Shown here piece by piece: positions 11,921-22,581 of a DNA stretch of 64,000 nucleotides (position 1 is its first letter; each line of letters opens with the position of its first letter). The translations under genes were made by a program, and so were the position numbers. The notes under the pieces were generated by a model that worked only from the letters and a program-made list of their open reading frames with translations, searched no databases and was not told the DNA's origin. The DNA comes from Alloteropsis semialata (taxonomy: Eukaryota; Streptophyta; Magnoliopsida; Poales; Poaceae). The stretch covers positions 40,281,830-40,345,829 of the forward strand of contig CM014271.1 of the NCBI GenBank assembly GCA_004135705.1, in the 5' to 3' direction.

Positions 11921-12518
11921 TGTCGGGGATAGACCCCCGGGGGTACCCAGAAGGCGGAACGGCCCAACCAGCAAGGGGCGGCCCAATCCGAGTGCTATTG
12001 GGCTGATTTGTCAGACTGGCTGGCTCACCACTCGGGAGGCCCACCAGTCGGGCGAACCGGATGACTACGACGGTGCGCGCGGCAAGGAAGCAGACGGCGT
12101 ATCACACAAGAAGATCGAAGATCAAGATAAACTAGCCAGAATTCTAGGGAAAGATATCTGTAATCATTATATGATCGGATCCTTGTATTTCGGGTAGGTT
12201 ATGATCTCTAGCCGACTTGTAACTCAAGGCAACCGGACTATATAAGGTGCCTTGGGACCCCCTCCAAAAGCACGAACAACTACAACACCCGATCATTCAA
12301 CCTAGGACAGAACCCAACTACGGAGATCCTTTAGGAACTTCATACACAGCAATCCATACATCCAACACAGGACGTAGGGTATTATGTCATCTCGACGGCC
12401 CGAACCTGTTCAATCCTTGCGTCTTGTGTTACCATCGTCTTGTGATCCTCGATCTGTCCCTCAACAAATCAACCACGTAGGCTACCCTGTGTGGACTGCC
12501 GGGCTCATAAATCCGACA
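11921..12518 (+). repeat. 5' LTR of element B (598 bp)
   Basis: It starts TGTCGGGGATAGACC and ends AAATCCGACA, so the ends form TGTCGG/CCGACA. The PBS-like sequence is immediately next to the right end. A TATA element (CTATATAAG) lies at 12238-12246, about 280 bp before the end, consistent with the U3/R promoter. Confidence 0.85.
12238..12246 (+). promoter_or_regulatory. TATA box in the LTR of element B
   Basis: CTATATAAG in the right half of the LTR is the only good TATA match there and sits where the Pol II core promoter is expected. Confidence 0.6.
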
Positions 12519-12540
12519 GTTGGCGCGCCAGGTAGGGGTT
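12519..12540 (+). other. Primer binding site-like sequence of element B
   Basis: GTTGGCGCGCCAGGTAGGGG follows the LTR directly. The TGGCGC start is of the kind used by Tat elements; I have not matched it to a specific tRNA. Confidence 0.65.
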
Positions 12541-12567
12541 GATCGACGAGATCAATCTACAAGCTCG

Positions 12568-14778
12568 ATGGCATCTGCTTCCGCCGTCATCACGCCGGCA
12601 TCTGCCAAGATCTCCATCGCTGAAGGGGCCATGTTCTTCTTCGGATCCATGGTCTTCACCGCTGGACCCAAGGGAGAGCTCTCCTTCAGCCGCGACGCCA
12701 CCCCAGAGGAGAGCGCGCCGCGACTCGAAGCTACTCCGGACGGGGTCGTCACCATCACCACTCCGCCACCAACGATCGCCAACAACCCGACAATCGCGAC
12801 GGTTGACGCCGCCCTCCCAGTTTCTGAGGGGAGCCCTCTTCCGCCTACACCGCCGACTGCTTTATCTACTCCGCCTCCACCACGCAGGGCTCGCGAGACA
12901 CCCGCGGAACGAAGGCGGCGATGGGCCGCACGCCAGCGCGAGTTTGAAGCAGACATGGACCGAGCCATCGCCTCCATCGGCGAGTGCATCGAGCTCACCG
13001 ACTCCGCCCGCCAGGACGTCACCTCACCGACGCGATTCCCGTTCGGACTCAGGAACAGCGGGGTCGTGTACCAGGAAGCACTCGGCGGACGGCCGAGCGC
13101 CAACTACTCTCCTGACGCAAGCGAGGCGGCCAACTCCATCACGATCGCCCAGATCGGATCTGCCCCGAACGTCGCGACAATGCAACCTCCTCGTCATCAG
13201 GATGCGCCGACTCCGCCTGAAGAGGAACCATCGCCGGCTTTCCCGCAAGTCACGCGCGTCCTCCCCCCGAACAAGAGGATCGTGCCAGCCAAGCGGGAAA
13301 CGTTCGTCTCCGACATATCCGCCGACGAACCAACCGTCCAAGGAGAGGATCAAGCGCACCGCGACGCCAGGGTCAGGCGCAACGACGAGAAACAACAGCG
13401 CCGCAATGTGCGACGAGATCGCCGAAACCCCAGGGCCACCCGCAACCTCAACGTCGATTCCATCCAAGAAGTCGGCGGCGTAGGCATCTACGCCACCCCG
13501 TCAGCTAACCTCGCCGCCGCCCATCATGAGCTGGAAGGAATCCCGGAAACCCCGGAGCTCAACCGGATCAAGACCAGGCTGACCGCAGCCGCGGGCATGA
13601 TCAACGCCCAAAAGGCCGCCGCCTCTTCGTCTCGCCACTCCAGGTCAGCTAGCCGTCGTGAAGACCACGACGTGGTTGACCAACCGGACCTCCGCGAACA
13701 ACTCCGCAACCGCGATCTCCGCAGGAATCTTGACGACCGCCACCGACGAAGGGACGAGGAAGAGCTCCGACGGCGCGCCGAGTACAACCGCGAACATGGC
13801 GCCCTAGGGTTGGACCGCGACACTCGCCTGCGCCGAGAACTGGAGGCCAATGAGGCCGCACGTCGCCGCGAGTTCGACCGCAAGTACGGTCCTCCGCTCG
13901 AACAGCAGAGGCCGCCACGGGCTCGCACCCCTGAAGATTTCTCTGCTGATTCAGGGCGCGAGAACACCGAAAACCTCAACGACTGCGACGGCTTCCCAGC
14001 GTTTACCGCCCGAGTAAGATCCATTCGAATGCCTGCTAACTTTAAACCTACAGGCATAGAAAGGTACGATGGGAAGGCGGACCCTACGATGTGGCTCCGG
14101 ACGTACAGCATCGCCATCTGCGCGGTGAACGGCGACCACGACTCCATGTGCGCCTACTTCCCAGTCGCCATGACCAAGGTGGGGCTGAGCTGGCTCCACA
14201 GCCTCGAGCCCGACTCCATCGACAGCTGGGACACGCTCTGCCGCGAGTTCAAGAGCTATTTCCAGGGCAGCTCCATATGGCCAGGCACAGCGTGGGACCT
14301 GGGGAAGGTGAAGCAGAATCACGGGGAAAGCCTCCGCGACTACACCGACAGATACATGGAGAACCGCAACCTGGTTCCCGGCTGCTCCGAGTCCGAGATC
14401 ATCCACTACTTCCTCGACGGCCTCGCCGACTCGGTAGTCTTTGAGCGTCTCTGCGAGGACCTGCCAAAGACCTCCGGCGAGTTCTTCGGGCGGGTGAACA
14501 AGATGGCCAATGCCAAAAAGCCACTCGCCTCCACTACAACAAGAAAAGCGCTCGGGACGACGATCGTCTGCCTCGCCGAGAAGATCGCCCAAGGAAGGAG
14601 GACCCGCGCCGAACTCGGCCAGAACCAAGCAGAATGGGCGACCGAAAGCGCTCGGGAGATCGCACCATCACCGCCATGGATCGCGGAGGCCCATGCCCAC
14701 GGACCAACTTCAGCGCCGAGTTCGAAAAGATGCTCCAAGGGCCCTGCCCCATACATAAGCAGTCCAAGCACCGCATGA
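12568..14778 (+). pseudogene. Gag of element B
   Basis: The first ATG (12568) begins MASASAVITPASAK. A Pro/Ser-rich then strongly Arg/Glu-rich N-terminal region of roughly 480 residues precedes the gag domain (about 14050-14510: ERYDGKADPTMWLRTYSIAI...W..L..DSIDSWDTLCREFKSYF...). After the gag domain the protein should continue into the protease frame, but near 14515-14530 the reading shifts, and the original frame runs on without meaning to a stop at 14778. A frameshift at the gag-pro junction could be programmed; its position right after the gag core and the element's other lesions make simple decay more likely. Confidence 0.75.
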
Positions 14779-15542
14779 TCGACTGCATGGGGCTCGCCGA
14801 CGCCTACAAGAAGCAAGAAGGGAAGCTGCCGCCGCGTGATAACGATAAGGGCGACAAGGGAAAAGGGGCCCCCGTGAACCCCGGTTTCCCAAACGTCGAA
14901 AGACAGGTGAACTTCATCCTCGGAGGACCGCCGCAAGTGGACGACAAGCGCCGGGAGAAGGTGTGCGACAGGGAGATATTCTCCTGCTACACATCGCCGA
15001 TCCAACCACTCCGCTGGTCAGAGCAGCCGACCACCTTCTCCAGGGAAGACCAGTGGTTTCAAATCTCCGACGTCGGCGAGTACCCCCTAGTACTCAGCCC
15101 GATTGTGAACAACGCCCGTCTCACCAAGGTACTCGTCGACGGCGGAAGTGGGCTCAACATCATCTTCGCCCAGACGTTAAGGGACATAGGCATCGGCCTC
15201 GATGCTTTGGCCCCTTCCCCTCACCCATTTTACGGGTTGATTCCAGGCAAGGGTTCCAAACCACTCGGGCAGATATCTCTCCCTGTCACCTTTGGTGACC
15301 AAAGTAACTTTCGAACCGAGTACCTCAACTTCCAGGTCGCCGACTTCACCACCGCCTATCACGCCATACTCGGGAGGCCGGCGCTCGCCAAATTCATGGC
15401 GATCCCCAACTACACGTACCTGCTGATGAAGATGCCGGCACCGAACGGCGTCCTCTCCGTCCGCAGCGACGTCCACACCGCCAAGGGATGCGACAAGAAA
15501 GGGCTCCACCTCTGCACCGGCATCAAACGCAGCGTACTCTAG
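14530..15542 (+). pseudogene. Nucleocapsid spacer and aspartic protease of element B
   Basis: The frame contains a Lys/Arg/Asp-rich linker (HYNKKSARDDDRLPRED...), a short Cys/His segment (CPIHKQSKHRMIDC) and a pepsin-like retroviral protease. Its active-site segment is LVDGGSGLNIIF (about 15132-15165), where DGG replaces the more usual DTG/DSG; this variant is common in the Tat lineage. It matures the polyprotein. The frame ends in an amber stop at 15541-15543, beyond which pol continues in the same frame. Confidence 0.75.
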
Positions 15543-15543
15543 A

Positions 15544-16664
15544 TGGAAGTCATCAACGATGCGAGAACATTCCAGGGAGATCCCGGCTCCATCCCCGAGT
15601 CCTCCAAAAGAAGAACCGCGCCGACTTCCATGAAGCCGGCCGAAAAGTACGTGTCCATCTCGCTTGGGCTCGCCGACTCCTCCAAGACCGCCCTGATCGG
15701 ATCAGGGCTCGACGCCAAATAGGAAAGCGCGCTCGTCGCCTTCCTCCGGAACAACGCTGACATATTTGCATGGACTCCATCAGACATGCCGAGTGTTCCG
15801 AGGGAGGTGGTCGAGCACTCCTTGAAGGTTGACGTGAATGCCAAACCAGTTCGCCAAAAGCTCCGACGCTTCGCGCAGGACCGCAAGGAGGCCATTAGGG
15901 TAGAAATTACAAGGTTGTTAGCTGCTGGGTTCATTAGAGAAGTCTTTTATCCCGACTGGCTTGCTAATCCAGTCCTTGTAAGAAAAAAGAATAATGAATG
16001 GAGAATGTGTGTTGATTACACGGATCTCAATAGGAACTACCCTAAGGACCCCTTCGTCCTGCCCCGCATCGACCAAGTCGTCGACTTCACCGCCGGATGC
16101 ATACTCCTATGCTTCCTTGATTGCTACTCCGGCTACCACCAGATCGCCTTGAAAGAAGAAGACCAAGAAAAGACGTCCTTCATCACTCCGATCGGCGCTT
16201 ACTGCTACACCAAGATGACGTTCGGCCTCCGCAACGCTGGCGCCACTTACCAGAGGGCCATAAACCTGACCCTGGGTACACAGATCGGTCGCAACGCCGA
16301 GGCCTATGTTGATGACATAGTAATTAAGACAAAGATCGAAGCCGAGTTCATCGCCAACCTCTCCGAGACGTTCAGCAACCTCCGCAGGCTCAACTGGAGG
16401 CTAAACCCGACCAAGTGCGTCTTTGGCGTACCGAAAGGGAAGCTACTCGGCTTCATCGTCAGCAACAGAGGCATCCAAGCCAATCCAGAAAAAATAAACA
16501 CCACCTGGAGGATGAAACCGCCGACTGGGAAGAAAGAGATCCAAAAGCTGACTGGTTGCATGGCGGCCTTTAGTAGGTTTATCTCCCGGCTGGGGGATAA
16601 GGGCTTGCCGTTCTTCAAGATCCTCAAGAAGACCGACAGGTTTGAATGGACCCAGGAGGCGTAG
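15544..16664 (+). pseudogene. Reverse transcriptase of element B
   Basis: After a connector with a stop at about 15721, RT begins near 15786 with LRRFAQDRKEAIRVEITRLL and NPVLVRKKNNEWRMCVDYTD. It continues with the FLDCYSGYHQIAL segment and the catalytic YVDD box (about 16306-16317), then the thumb and connection to RNase H. An in-frame stop at 16662-16664 lies at the RT/RNase H junction (WTQEA-stop). All three RT acids appear intact. Confidence 0.85.
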
Positions 16665-17126
16665 CAGGCTTTCACTGACCTCAAAAACTACCTCTCCAAC
16701 CCACCGGTACTCGTCGCCGCGCACGACGATGAACCACTACTCCTATATATTGCAGCCACGACCAATGTGGTGAGCACTGTGATCATCATGGAGAGAGAAA
16801 AGGAGGGAAAGGTGCAACGCGTGCAACGACCAGTCTACTATGTGAGCGAAGTACTAAGCGAATCCAAGGCGCGCTATCCCCAGGTGCAGAAACTACTCTA
16901 CGCACTGCTGATTACGTCAAGGAAACTCCGCCATTACTTTCAGGCGCATCGCATCAAGGTGGTCACGCAATTTCCACTCGGCGAAATCCTCCATAATAGG
17001 GATGTCACTGGACGAATCATCAAATGGTCCATCGAGCTCGCCTCCTTCGTCATAGATTTCGTCCCACGCACCGCGATCAGATCACAGATCCTCGCCGACT
17101 TCATCGCCGAATGGACCGAGAGCTAG
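16665..17126 (+). pseudogene. Ty3-type RNase H of element B
   Basis: The segment QAFTDLKNYLS...VLVAAHDDEPLLLYIAATTNVVSTVII corresponds to the start of RNase H. The first catalytic Asp in the usual 'YxAxS/DxAVSAVL' pattern is not evident here (IAATTNVVSTVI). The E-containing motif (RYPQVQKLLYALL, normally Y...EK..LALV) is also weak. In the Tat lineage the first RNase H is degenerate and the added second RNase H takes over, so these losses may be ancestral. The frame closes at 17124-17126. Confidence 0.7.
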
Positions 17127-17159
17127 GACGCGAAGGAAGACACTAGCGGAGAACACTGG

Positions 17160-17540
17160 AAGATGTACTTCGATGGCTCCTTAATGATCGATGGCGGGGG
17201 CGCAGGTGTACTTTTCATCTCGCCGAAAGGGGAACTACTCCGATATGTCCTTCAAATACGCTTCCCCGTCACCAACAACGCCGCTGAGTACGAAGCAATC
17301 CTCCCGGGCTCCACATCGCCACCTCACTCGGAATAAAGAGGCTGCTTGTTTATGGTGACTCTGCTGTCGTTATAAACCAAGTCAACAAAGAGTGGGATCG
17401 CCACAGCGAGCGGATGAACGCTTACTGTGAGGCAGTACACAAGCAGGAGGGAAAATTCTACGGAATAGAATACCATCACGTTCCACGAGAGAACAACCTC
17501 GCGGCTGATGCACTCGCCAAACTGGGGTCAACCCGCGCGG
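17160..17540 (+). pseudogene. Second, archaeal-type RNase H (aRNH) of element B
   Basis: KMYFDGSLMIDGGGAGVLFISPKGE opens the domain (catalytic Asp in FDGS), then NNAAEYEA (catalytic Glu) and VYGDSAVVINQ (third acid), and HVPRENNLAADALAKL near the end. This is the extra RNase H that defines the Tat lineage. A frameshift near 17310 (AILPGLH...) separates the first half from the downstream integrase frame. Confidence 0.8.
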
Positions 17541-17544
17541 AAGT

Positions 17545-18901
17545 ACCAGGGGGTGTATTCGTGCAAGGCCTCCTTAAACCCTCTGTCAAAGAGGTGGGAG
17601 ACGAACCAGAGCCATCCCCTGAACTCTGCGAGGTGATGACCATTGACGCCGAAGAAGATTGGATGGCCGAGTTCATAGATTACCTCGCCCACAACAAGGT
17701 ACCAAAGGACCCCACGGCACGAAGGGTTCTGGAGCGCCGAAGCAGGAACTATGTGGTAGTTGGCAACGCCCTATACCGACGAGCTGCCACAAGCCAAGTG
17801 TTCATCAAATGCGTCACGAAAGAAGTCGGCCTCCAGATCCTCGACGACATCCACTCAGGAGTCTGCGGAAGCCACGCCGCCGCAGGGACACTAGTCAGAA
17901 AAGCATACCGGGCTGGGTTCTTTTGGCCTACCGCCGTCTCTGATGCCAAGGAACTCGTCCGCCGGTGCCAAGGATGCCAGTTTTTCACCAAGCAGAAGCA
18001 CCTCCCGGCCCAAGCTCTACGCACGATCCCGCCCTCATGGCCTTTCGCCTGTTGGGGATTGGACATGGTGGGACCATTTCGAGCAGCCCCAGGAGGTTAC
18101 ACGCACATACTCGTCGCCATCGACAAATTCTCCAAGTGGATAGAGTATAAAGCCATCATCGGAACTCCAACGTCAAAGCAAGCCGCCGCCTTCATCGAAG
18201 AAATCACGCACCGCTTCGGGATCCCAAACAGAATCATAACCGACCTGGGAATGCAGTTCACCGCGTCCGCCTTCTGGGATTTCTGCGAGAGCAGATGCAT
18301 CGACGTATACTACGCCTCGGTCGCCCACCCCCGGTGCAACGGACAGGTGGAACGAGCAAACGCCATGATACTCCAAGGCCTAAAGGCGAGGATCTTCGAC
18401 CCGTTGAAGAAGTTCGCCGGACAATGGCACCAAGAGCTACCACAAGTCATTTGGGGACTCAGGACTCAGCCGAGTCGTGCCACAGGCCACACTCCCTTCT
18501 TCCTGGTCTACGGCTCCGAGGCAATCCTCCCGACCGACATCGCCTTTGGATCACCGCGCATCGACAATTACGAGGAAGGCGAAGCGGAAGCAGCTCGCGA
18601 GGTGGATCTCGACTCCATTGAGGAACATAGAGTTAACGCGCTCATACAGCATGCGCGTTACCAGCAACAACTCCGACGCTACCATGACAAGAATGTCCAA
18701 CAACGGGACTTCAACATCGGTGACCTCGTCTTACGTCGAGTGCAATCGACAGCAGGAGCTCATAAGCTCTCCGTCCCATGGGAAGGACCGTTCATAGTGA
18801 CCCAGGTCATATGTCCGGGTACTTTCCGACTCCAATACGAGGATGGCACCGAAGTCCCACACCCGTGGAATATAGAGCACTTACGCCGATTCTACCCATA
18901 A
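17545..18901 (+). pseudogene. Integrase of element B
   Basis: The region is open to a stop at 18899-18901. The zinc-binding part has H..G.CGSH...RKAYRAGFFWPT...LVRRCQGCQ. The core has GLDMVGPF (first Asp), TDLGMQF (second Asp) and HPRCNGQVERAN (Glu), so the DD35E triad is intact; the C-terminal domain ends WEGPF.VTQV...NIEHLRRFYP. It inserts element cDNA into chromosomes. It is the best-preserved domain of the element, but it depends on a polyprotein that is broken upstream. Confidence 0.85.
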
Positions 18902-19244
18902 CAAAGCTATGTATCACCAAGTTCAATAAAGATATCTCTTTTTCTTTACTTGTCCTCTTAACAAAACCACTCGGTGTTACTACTTTCCCGAGTAGTTCCT
19001 GACTAAATGCTGCGTAACCGGGCCTGGAACGACGCCTAAGCCTTTCTACACGTGCACGGGATCCGCTCTCGACGTTATGAACTTAGGATAAGTGAAGCGA
19101 AGGGAAAAGCACATTCAAGCAAAAGAACTACTCGGGCAACTTTAAAACATGAGATAAAATATTCAAAACTCTCGTTTTACTCATTTCTGAATGTTTGTAC
19201 ATACAAAATCTACTCTACTCTACTCCACTCCACTATGCAGGATT

Positions 19245-19589
19245 CTACTCCAGCTTGAGAGCCTCGCCGACCTTCTCGGCGATCGGCCGAGTTAGCGCCA
19301 ACGCCTCCTCCACTTGCTCGCGAGAAGCATCCGCTGCCACCCCATCGCCAACCGGTGCAAGGTCAATCCGCGGGAAGAGTGTCCGAACACGTGCGAGAGC
19401 GTCGTTCGCACACACAACCGCCGATTCCTTGACCAGGTCAGCGATCCGGGCCGGCGCGGCCTGCAGTCGGGCGACGAGGGCTGTCGGCTCACCCTCTTCC
19501 GGGGCAACGACGTCCAGCAGGTCCTTCGCCGCGTCGTGGATCTCCGCCATGGTCAAGTGTGACGAAGCCAGCTCTTGCTCCAGGCCATT
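19245..19589 (-). pseudogene. Antisense 3' open frame of element B, truncated
   Basis: Between integrase and the missing 3' LTR a frame of about 115 codons runs against the element: IHDAAKDLLDVVAPEEGEPTALVARLQ... ending EKVGEALKLE-stop. It is Ala/Glu/Val-rich, probably helical, with no motif I recognise. Tat-lineage elements such as Grande carry antisense genes at this position. The N-terminal part was lost with the rest of the element at the junction near 19589; the open frame beyond that point is flanking sequence. Confidence 0.55.
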
Positions 19590-19779
19590 GATAGTCAATG
19601 ATGTATTGTAGGCCCATGTTAATTCTAAAATAGGCGTCAATTTTGTGGCAGAGGGAGTACCAGATATTGTTTGCTGAATGCAATATTGTGGTTTGTTTAA
19701 AGGGTAGTCATGGAAAAAGTTGTATGTGCTGCAATTTCATTCTGACATTTCTTTTTTGTTGTTATGAAATAAATGGCAG
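19590..19779 (+). other. Ferrochelatase intron remnant next to the retrotransposon break
   Basis: AT-rich sequence between the truncated element and the splice acceptor TGGCAG. Near 19640-19657 it contains GAGGGAGTA, which looks like the right end of a Stowaway-type MITE whose left part is missing, so the deletion may have removed MITE sequence too. Confidence 0.45.
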
Positions 19780-21083
19780 GTTATGATTTTCTTTAGTGCG
19801 CATGGTGTGCCACTTACCTATGTTGAGGATGCTGGAGATCCCTACAGAGATCAGATGGAAGATTGTATTGCTTTGATCATGGGGGAGTTGAGATCCAGAG
19901 GAATCTTAAACAGTCACACTCTGGCATACCAGGTATAGAATATTACGATCTGATGGGTACTTGTGTCACTAACAACTTCCTTAGCCATGTGAAAGATTTT
20001 TCGAGGAAATTCAAAGCAGATTAAAATTTTCCCTTATGTTTAAAGGATTGAAATCTATTACCATCCAAAAAGTTAGAAGTAAAAAAATCCAAGTTTATAC
20101 ATTACTGTTTACTCATGCTGACATTTCTGTGTACATGCAGAGTCGGGTGGGGCCAGTTCAATGGCTGAAGCCATATACTGATGAAGTTTTAGTTGAACTT
20201 GGTCGAAAGGGTGTAAAGAGCCTCCTGGCTGTTCCAGTAAGGTAATCATCAAGTTTGGTATTTAGATTTTTCCTGTATGTCTGGTCACTTTCTAGCTTAT
20301 TTTTTTCCCTGTACAAACGTGATTACTGGAATATCCCCATTTTCATGGGTTTTGTGTACTGCAAGCACTTCACATGATACATGTTAAGGCCACAACGTCC
20401 TTTTCGTTTCTGCCTTTATTTTGTTGCATTGGTATCACATTGCTGGCACAATCTGGTCGTCTCGAAGTCTCTCTGTTAAACTTGTACTTTATTCAGTAAA
20501 TTGTGAATTTCAGATCCTTTTACTTATTGGATGTTCTGCATGATAACATGCTATCTCAGACTAAAGTTTTTGTATTACCAATGAATGTCTCATGGGCTAT
20601 TTGATTTGTTTGTTTCATAGAGATCAATTGCATGGTATAACATGAAGGTGCGGTATGCTAGTATCTGGTTTACTCTGTTTACCAGGCAAAATTGACATGA
20701 TATATATTGCTACTTGTCCGTACACTCTTTGATCGTCTCTAAACTGAACCATCTACCATTAAAACAGCTTTGTGAGTGAGCACATTGAGACATTGGAAGA
20801 GATTGACATGGAGTACAAGGAGTTGGCCCTAGAATCTGGAATCAAGAACTGGGGCAGAGTTCCTGCTCTTGGATGTACTTCCTCGTTCATTTCCGACCTT
20901 GCTGATGCTGTTGTCGAAGCCCTGCCCACTGCCTCAGCACTCGTGACCAGAAAGCCTGACGACACCGACTCTGACATGGACTTCATGCATTTCCTGACCA
21001 AGATGTTCTTTGGCTCAATCTTGGCATTTATCCTGCTGTTGTCACCAAGACTAATTTCTGCTTTCAGGAACACCATGCTTTAG
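19780..21083 (+). CDS. FC2: Plastid ferrochelatase, last three exons (5' exons absent)
   Basis: Ferrochelatase inserts Fe2+ into protoporphyrin IX, the last step of heme synthesis, at plastid membranes. Exon a (19780-19932, exactly 51 codons) starts after TGGCAG and carries FFSAHGVPLTYVEDAGDPY with the metal-handling active-site His. Exon b (20141-20241) encodes SRVGPVQWLKPYTDEVL. Exon c (20768-21083) encodes SFVSEHIETLEEIDMEY with the catalytic Glu, then the C-terminal extension ending LTKMFFGSILAF...SPRL, a CAB-like membrane helix typical of the FC2 type. All splice sites are GT-AG, phases match (0, then AG/C) and there are no stops. The N-terminal half and transit peptide are missing: sequence left of 19589 is retrotransposon. 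Either the gene has a huge TE-filled intron or this is a 5'-deleted copy. Confidence 0.93.
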
Positions 21084-21549
21084 GTTGGCTGGGTAAGTAG
21101 AAAAGGTGTGATAGGTATTTATCAGAAGCTCTAAATTTTGAGATTGATAAGTAAAGAAGTAACCACAAGGAATTTGGTGATGGTAACTAGAGATGATTAG
21201 AACGTAAGGTGGAAGCTTGCATTTTTCCGGTTGTAAGATTGTTAAGAGGCAAAGTTAGACTGATGAAACTATGAAAGCACAGAATACATTACTTAGCTCT
21301 ACTACAGATCAAAGTCCATTATATGCTCAATTTAGTTTGGCTCATTCGTAACCACATGAGGCTGTTATACATGTATCTGCTATTGCGACAAATGTTTTAT
21401 GCCTGTCATGGTGACTGTTAGTCCTTTTCTTGATGTTATAGTGACTAGAAATTAGATCTGTTGATTATACCTTCTAAGTAAAAGTATGTTATAAGTGACT
21501 AGCATCGTGCATGCGTAATACAAATCATAGATAAATGACATCCTAATCT
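21084..21549 (+). other. Ferrochelatase 3' flank
   Basis: AT-rich, no supported coding frame. It should include the 3' UTR; I see no single clear poly(A) signal I would commit to. Confidence 0.5.
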
Positions 21550-22572
21550 TACGCTATTATGCCAGATCAATGAAACATGGACAGCTATTGATTTGTCTCT
21601 TGTATTTATGAAGTTCTAACATTTTTTAAAACCATTTTGAATGTAAAAAGGTTTAAATCTGGACTGCTATTGATTTAAATATAGTCTTTCAGAATATTTT
21701 TTAATTAAAATCTAAATATACTATCATGCCGGATCAAAGAAAAATAGGCTGCTTTTGATTTATAATATTTTTTCATAAAGTTTTAAGATTTTTGGAAATC
21801 ATCTGAAATGTAAACTGTTCATGTGACAATTTAAATATAGTTTTTCTTACTTGTTTTCAATTTAAAATCAAAATTTACTACCACGTCAAATCAAAGCAAA
21901 AGGGGTCGGTTTTGATTTACAGTATTTGTTCACAAAATTTATGATTTTTGAGAACTATATCGAGTGTAAATAACTCATGTGAATTAAAATATAGTTTTTA
22001 AGACTAATTTTAATTTTAAATCTACACATATCAGATCAAAGTCAAATAGATAGTATCTATTTACAGAGTTTCAAAATTATTGAAAACCATCTTGAATGTA
22101 AACACCACATCTGACTATTTACTTAGAGTTTTGAGAAAATATTTAATTTTAAATTAAAGTTTACTATCATGCTTTATCAAAACAAAATAGCTTGCTTTTG
22201 ATTTGTAGTATTTATTCACTAAGTGTTAAGATTTTTCGGAAATCATCTTGAGTTTAAACAGCTCATGTGACAATTTAAATATAGCTTTTAGAATAATTTT
22301 AATTTAAATCTACAATAGCTATGATCACAGATTAAAGTAAAATCGATAACTATTACTTTAGTATCTATTACAGAGGTTATTGAAAACCATCTTAAATATA
22401 AACAACACATCTAACCGTTTAAATGTAGTTTTATAATAAATCTTAATTTAAAATCTAAATGTAGCGTCGTGCCATATCAAATTAAAATGGGTCTCTTTTA
22501 ATTTATAGTATTTATTTACAATGACTTCAGATTTTTAAAAACCTTCTCCAGTGTAAACAATTAATGTGACCA
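21550..22572. repeat. AT-rich degenerate tandem repeat, about 150-bp period
   Basis: A unit with the landmarks ATCAAAGCAAAA, TTTTGATTTATAGTATTT, AAAACCATCTTGA.TGTAAA and CATGTGACAATTTAAATATAG recurs with spacing of roughly 139-158 bp (landmark near 21734, 21888, 22033, 22172, 22330 and 22480). At least six diverged units are visible. There is no coding potential. One more unit follows after a GC-rich insert. Confidence 0.8.
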
Positions 22573-22581
22573 TTTAAATAT

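Larger units (their letters stand above)
11921..19589 (+). mobile_element. Element B: Tat-lineage Ty3 retrotransposon, 3' end missing
   Basis: Order on the plus strand: LTR, PBS-like sequence, gag, protease, RT, RNase H, a second (archaeal-type) RNase H, integrase, and an antisense open frame. The double RNase H and the antisense 3' gene are features of the Tat lineage (RIRE2/Retand/Grande-like). No 3' LTR is present: the antisense frame is cut at about 19589, where sequence of the ferrochelatase intron begins. Several stops break pol (15541, 15721, 16662, 17124). Confidence 0.85.

Noticed and set aside
11921..12044. Extension of the minus-strand gag frame of element F to 12044
   Set aside because: Bases from 11921 on are the LTR of element B; the frame stays open by chance.
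12239..12480. Short plus-strand open frame in the LTR of element B
   Set aside because: It lies between the TATA box and PBS, in the R/U5 leader, with no protein-like features.
13024..14628. Long minus-strand open frames (147-225 codons) opposite gag of element B
   Set aside because: They are mirror frames produced by the GC-rich codon bias of gag; the plus strand has the recognisable gag domain.
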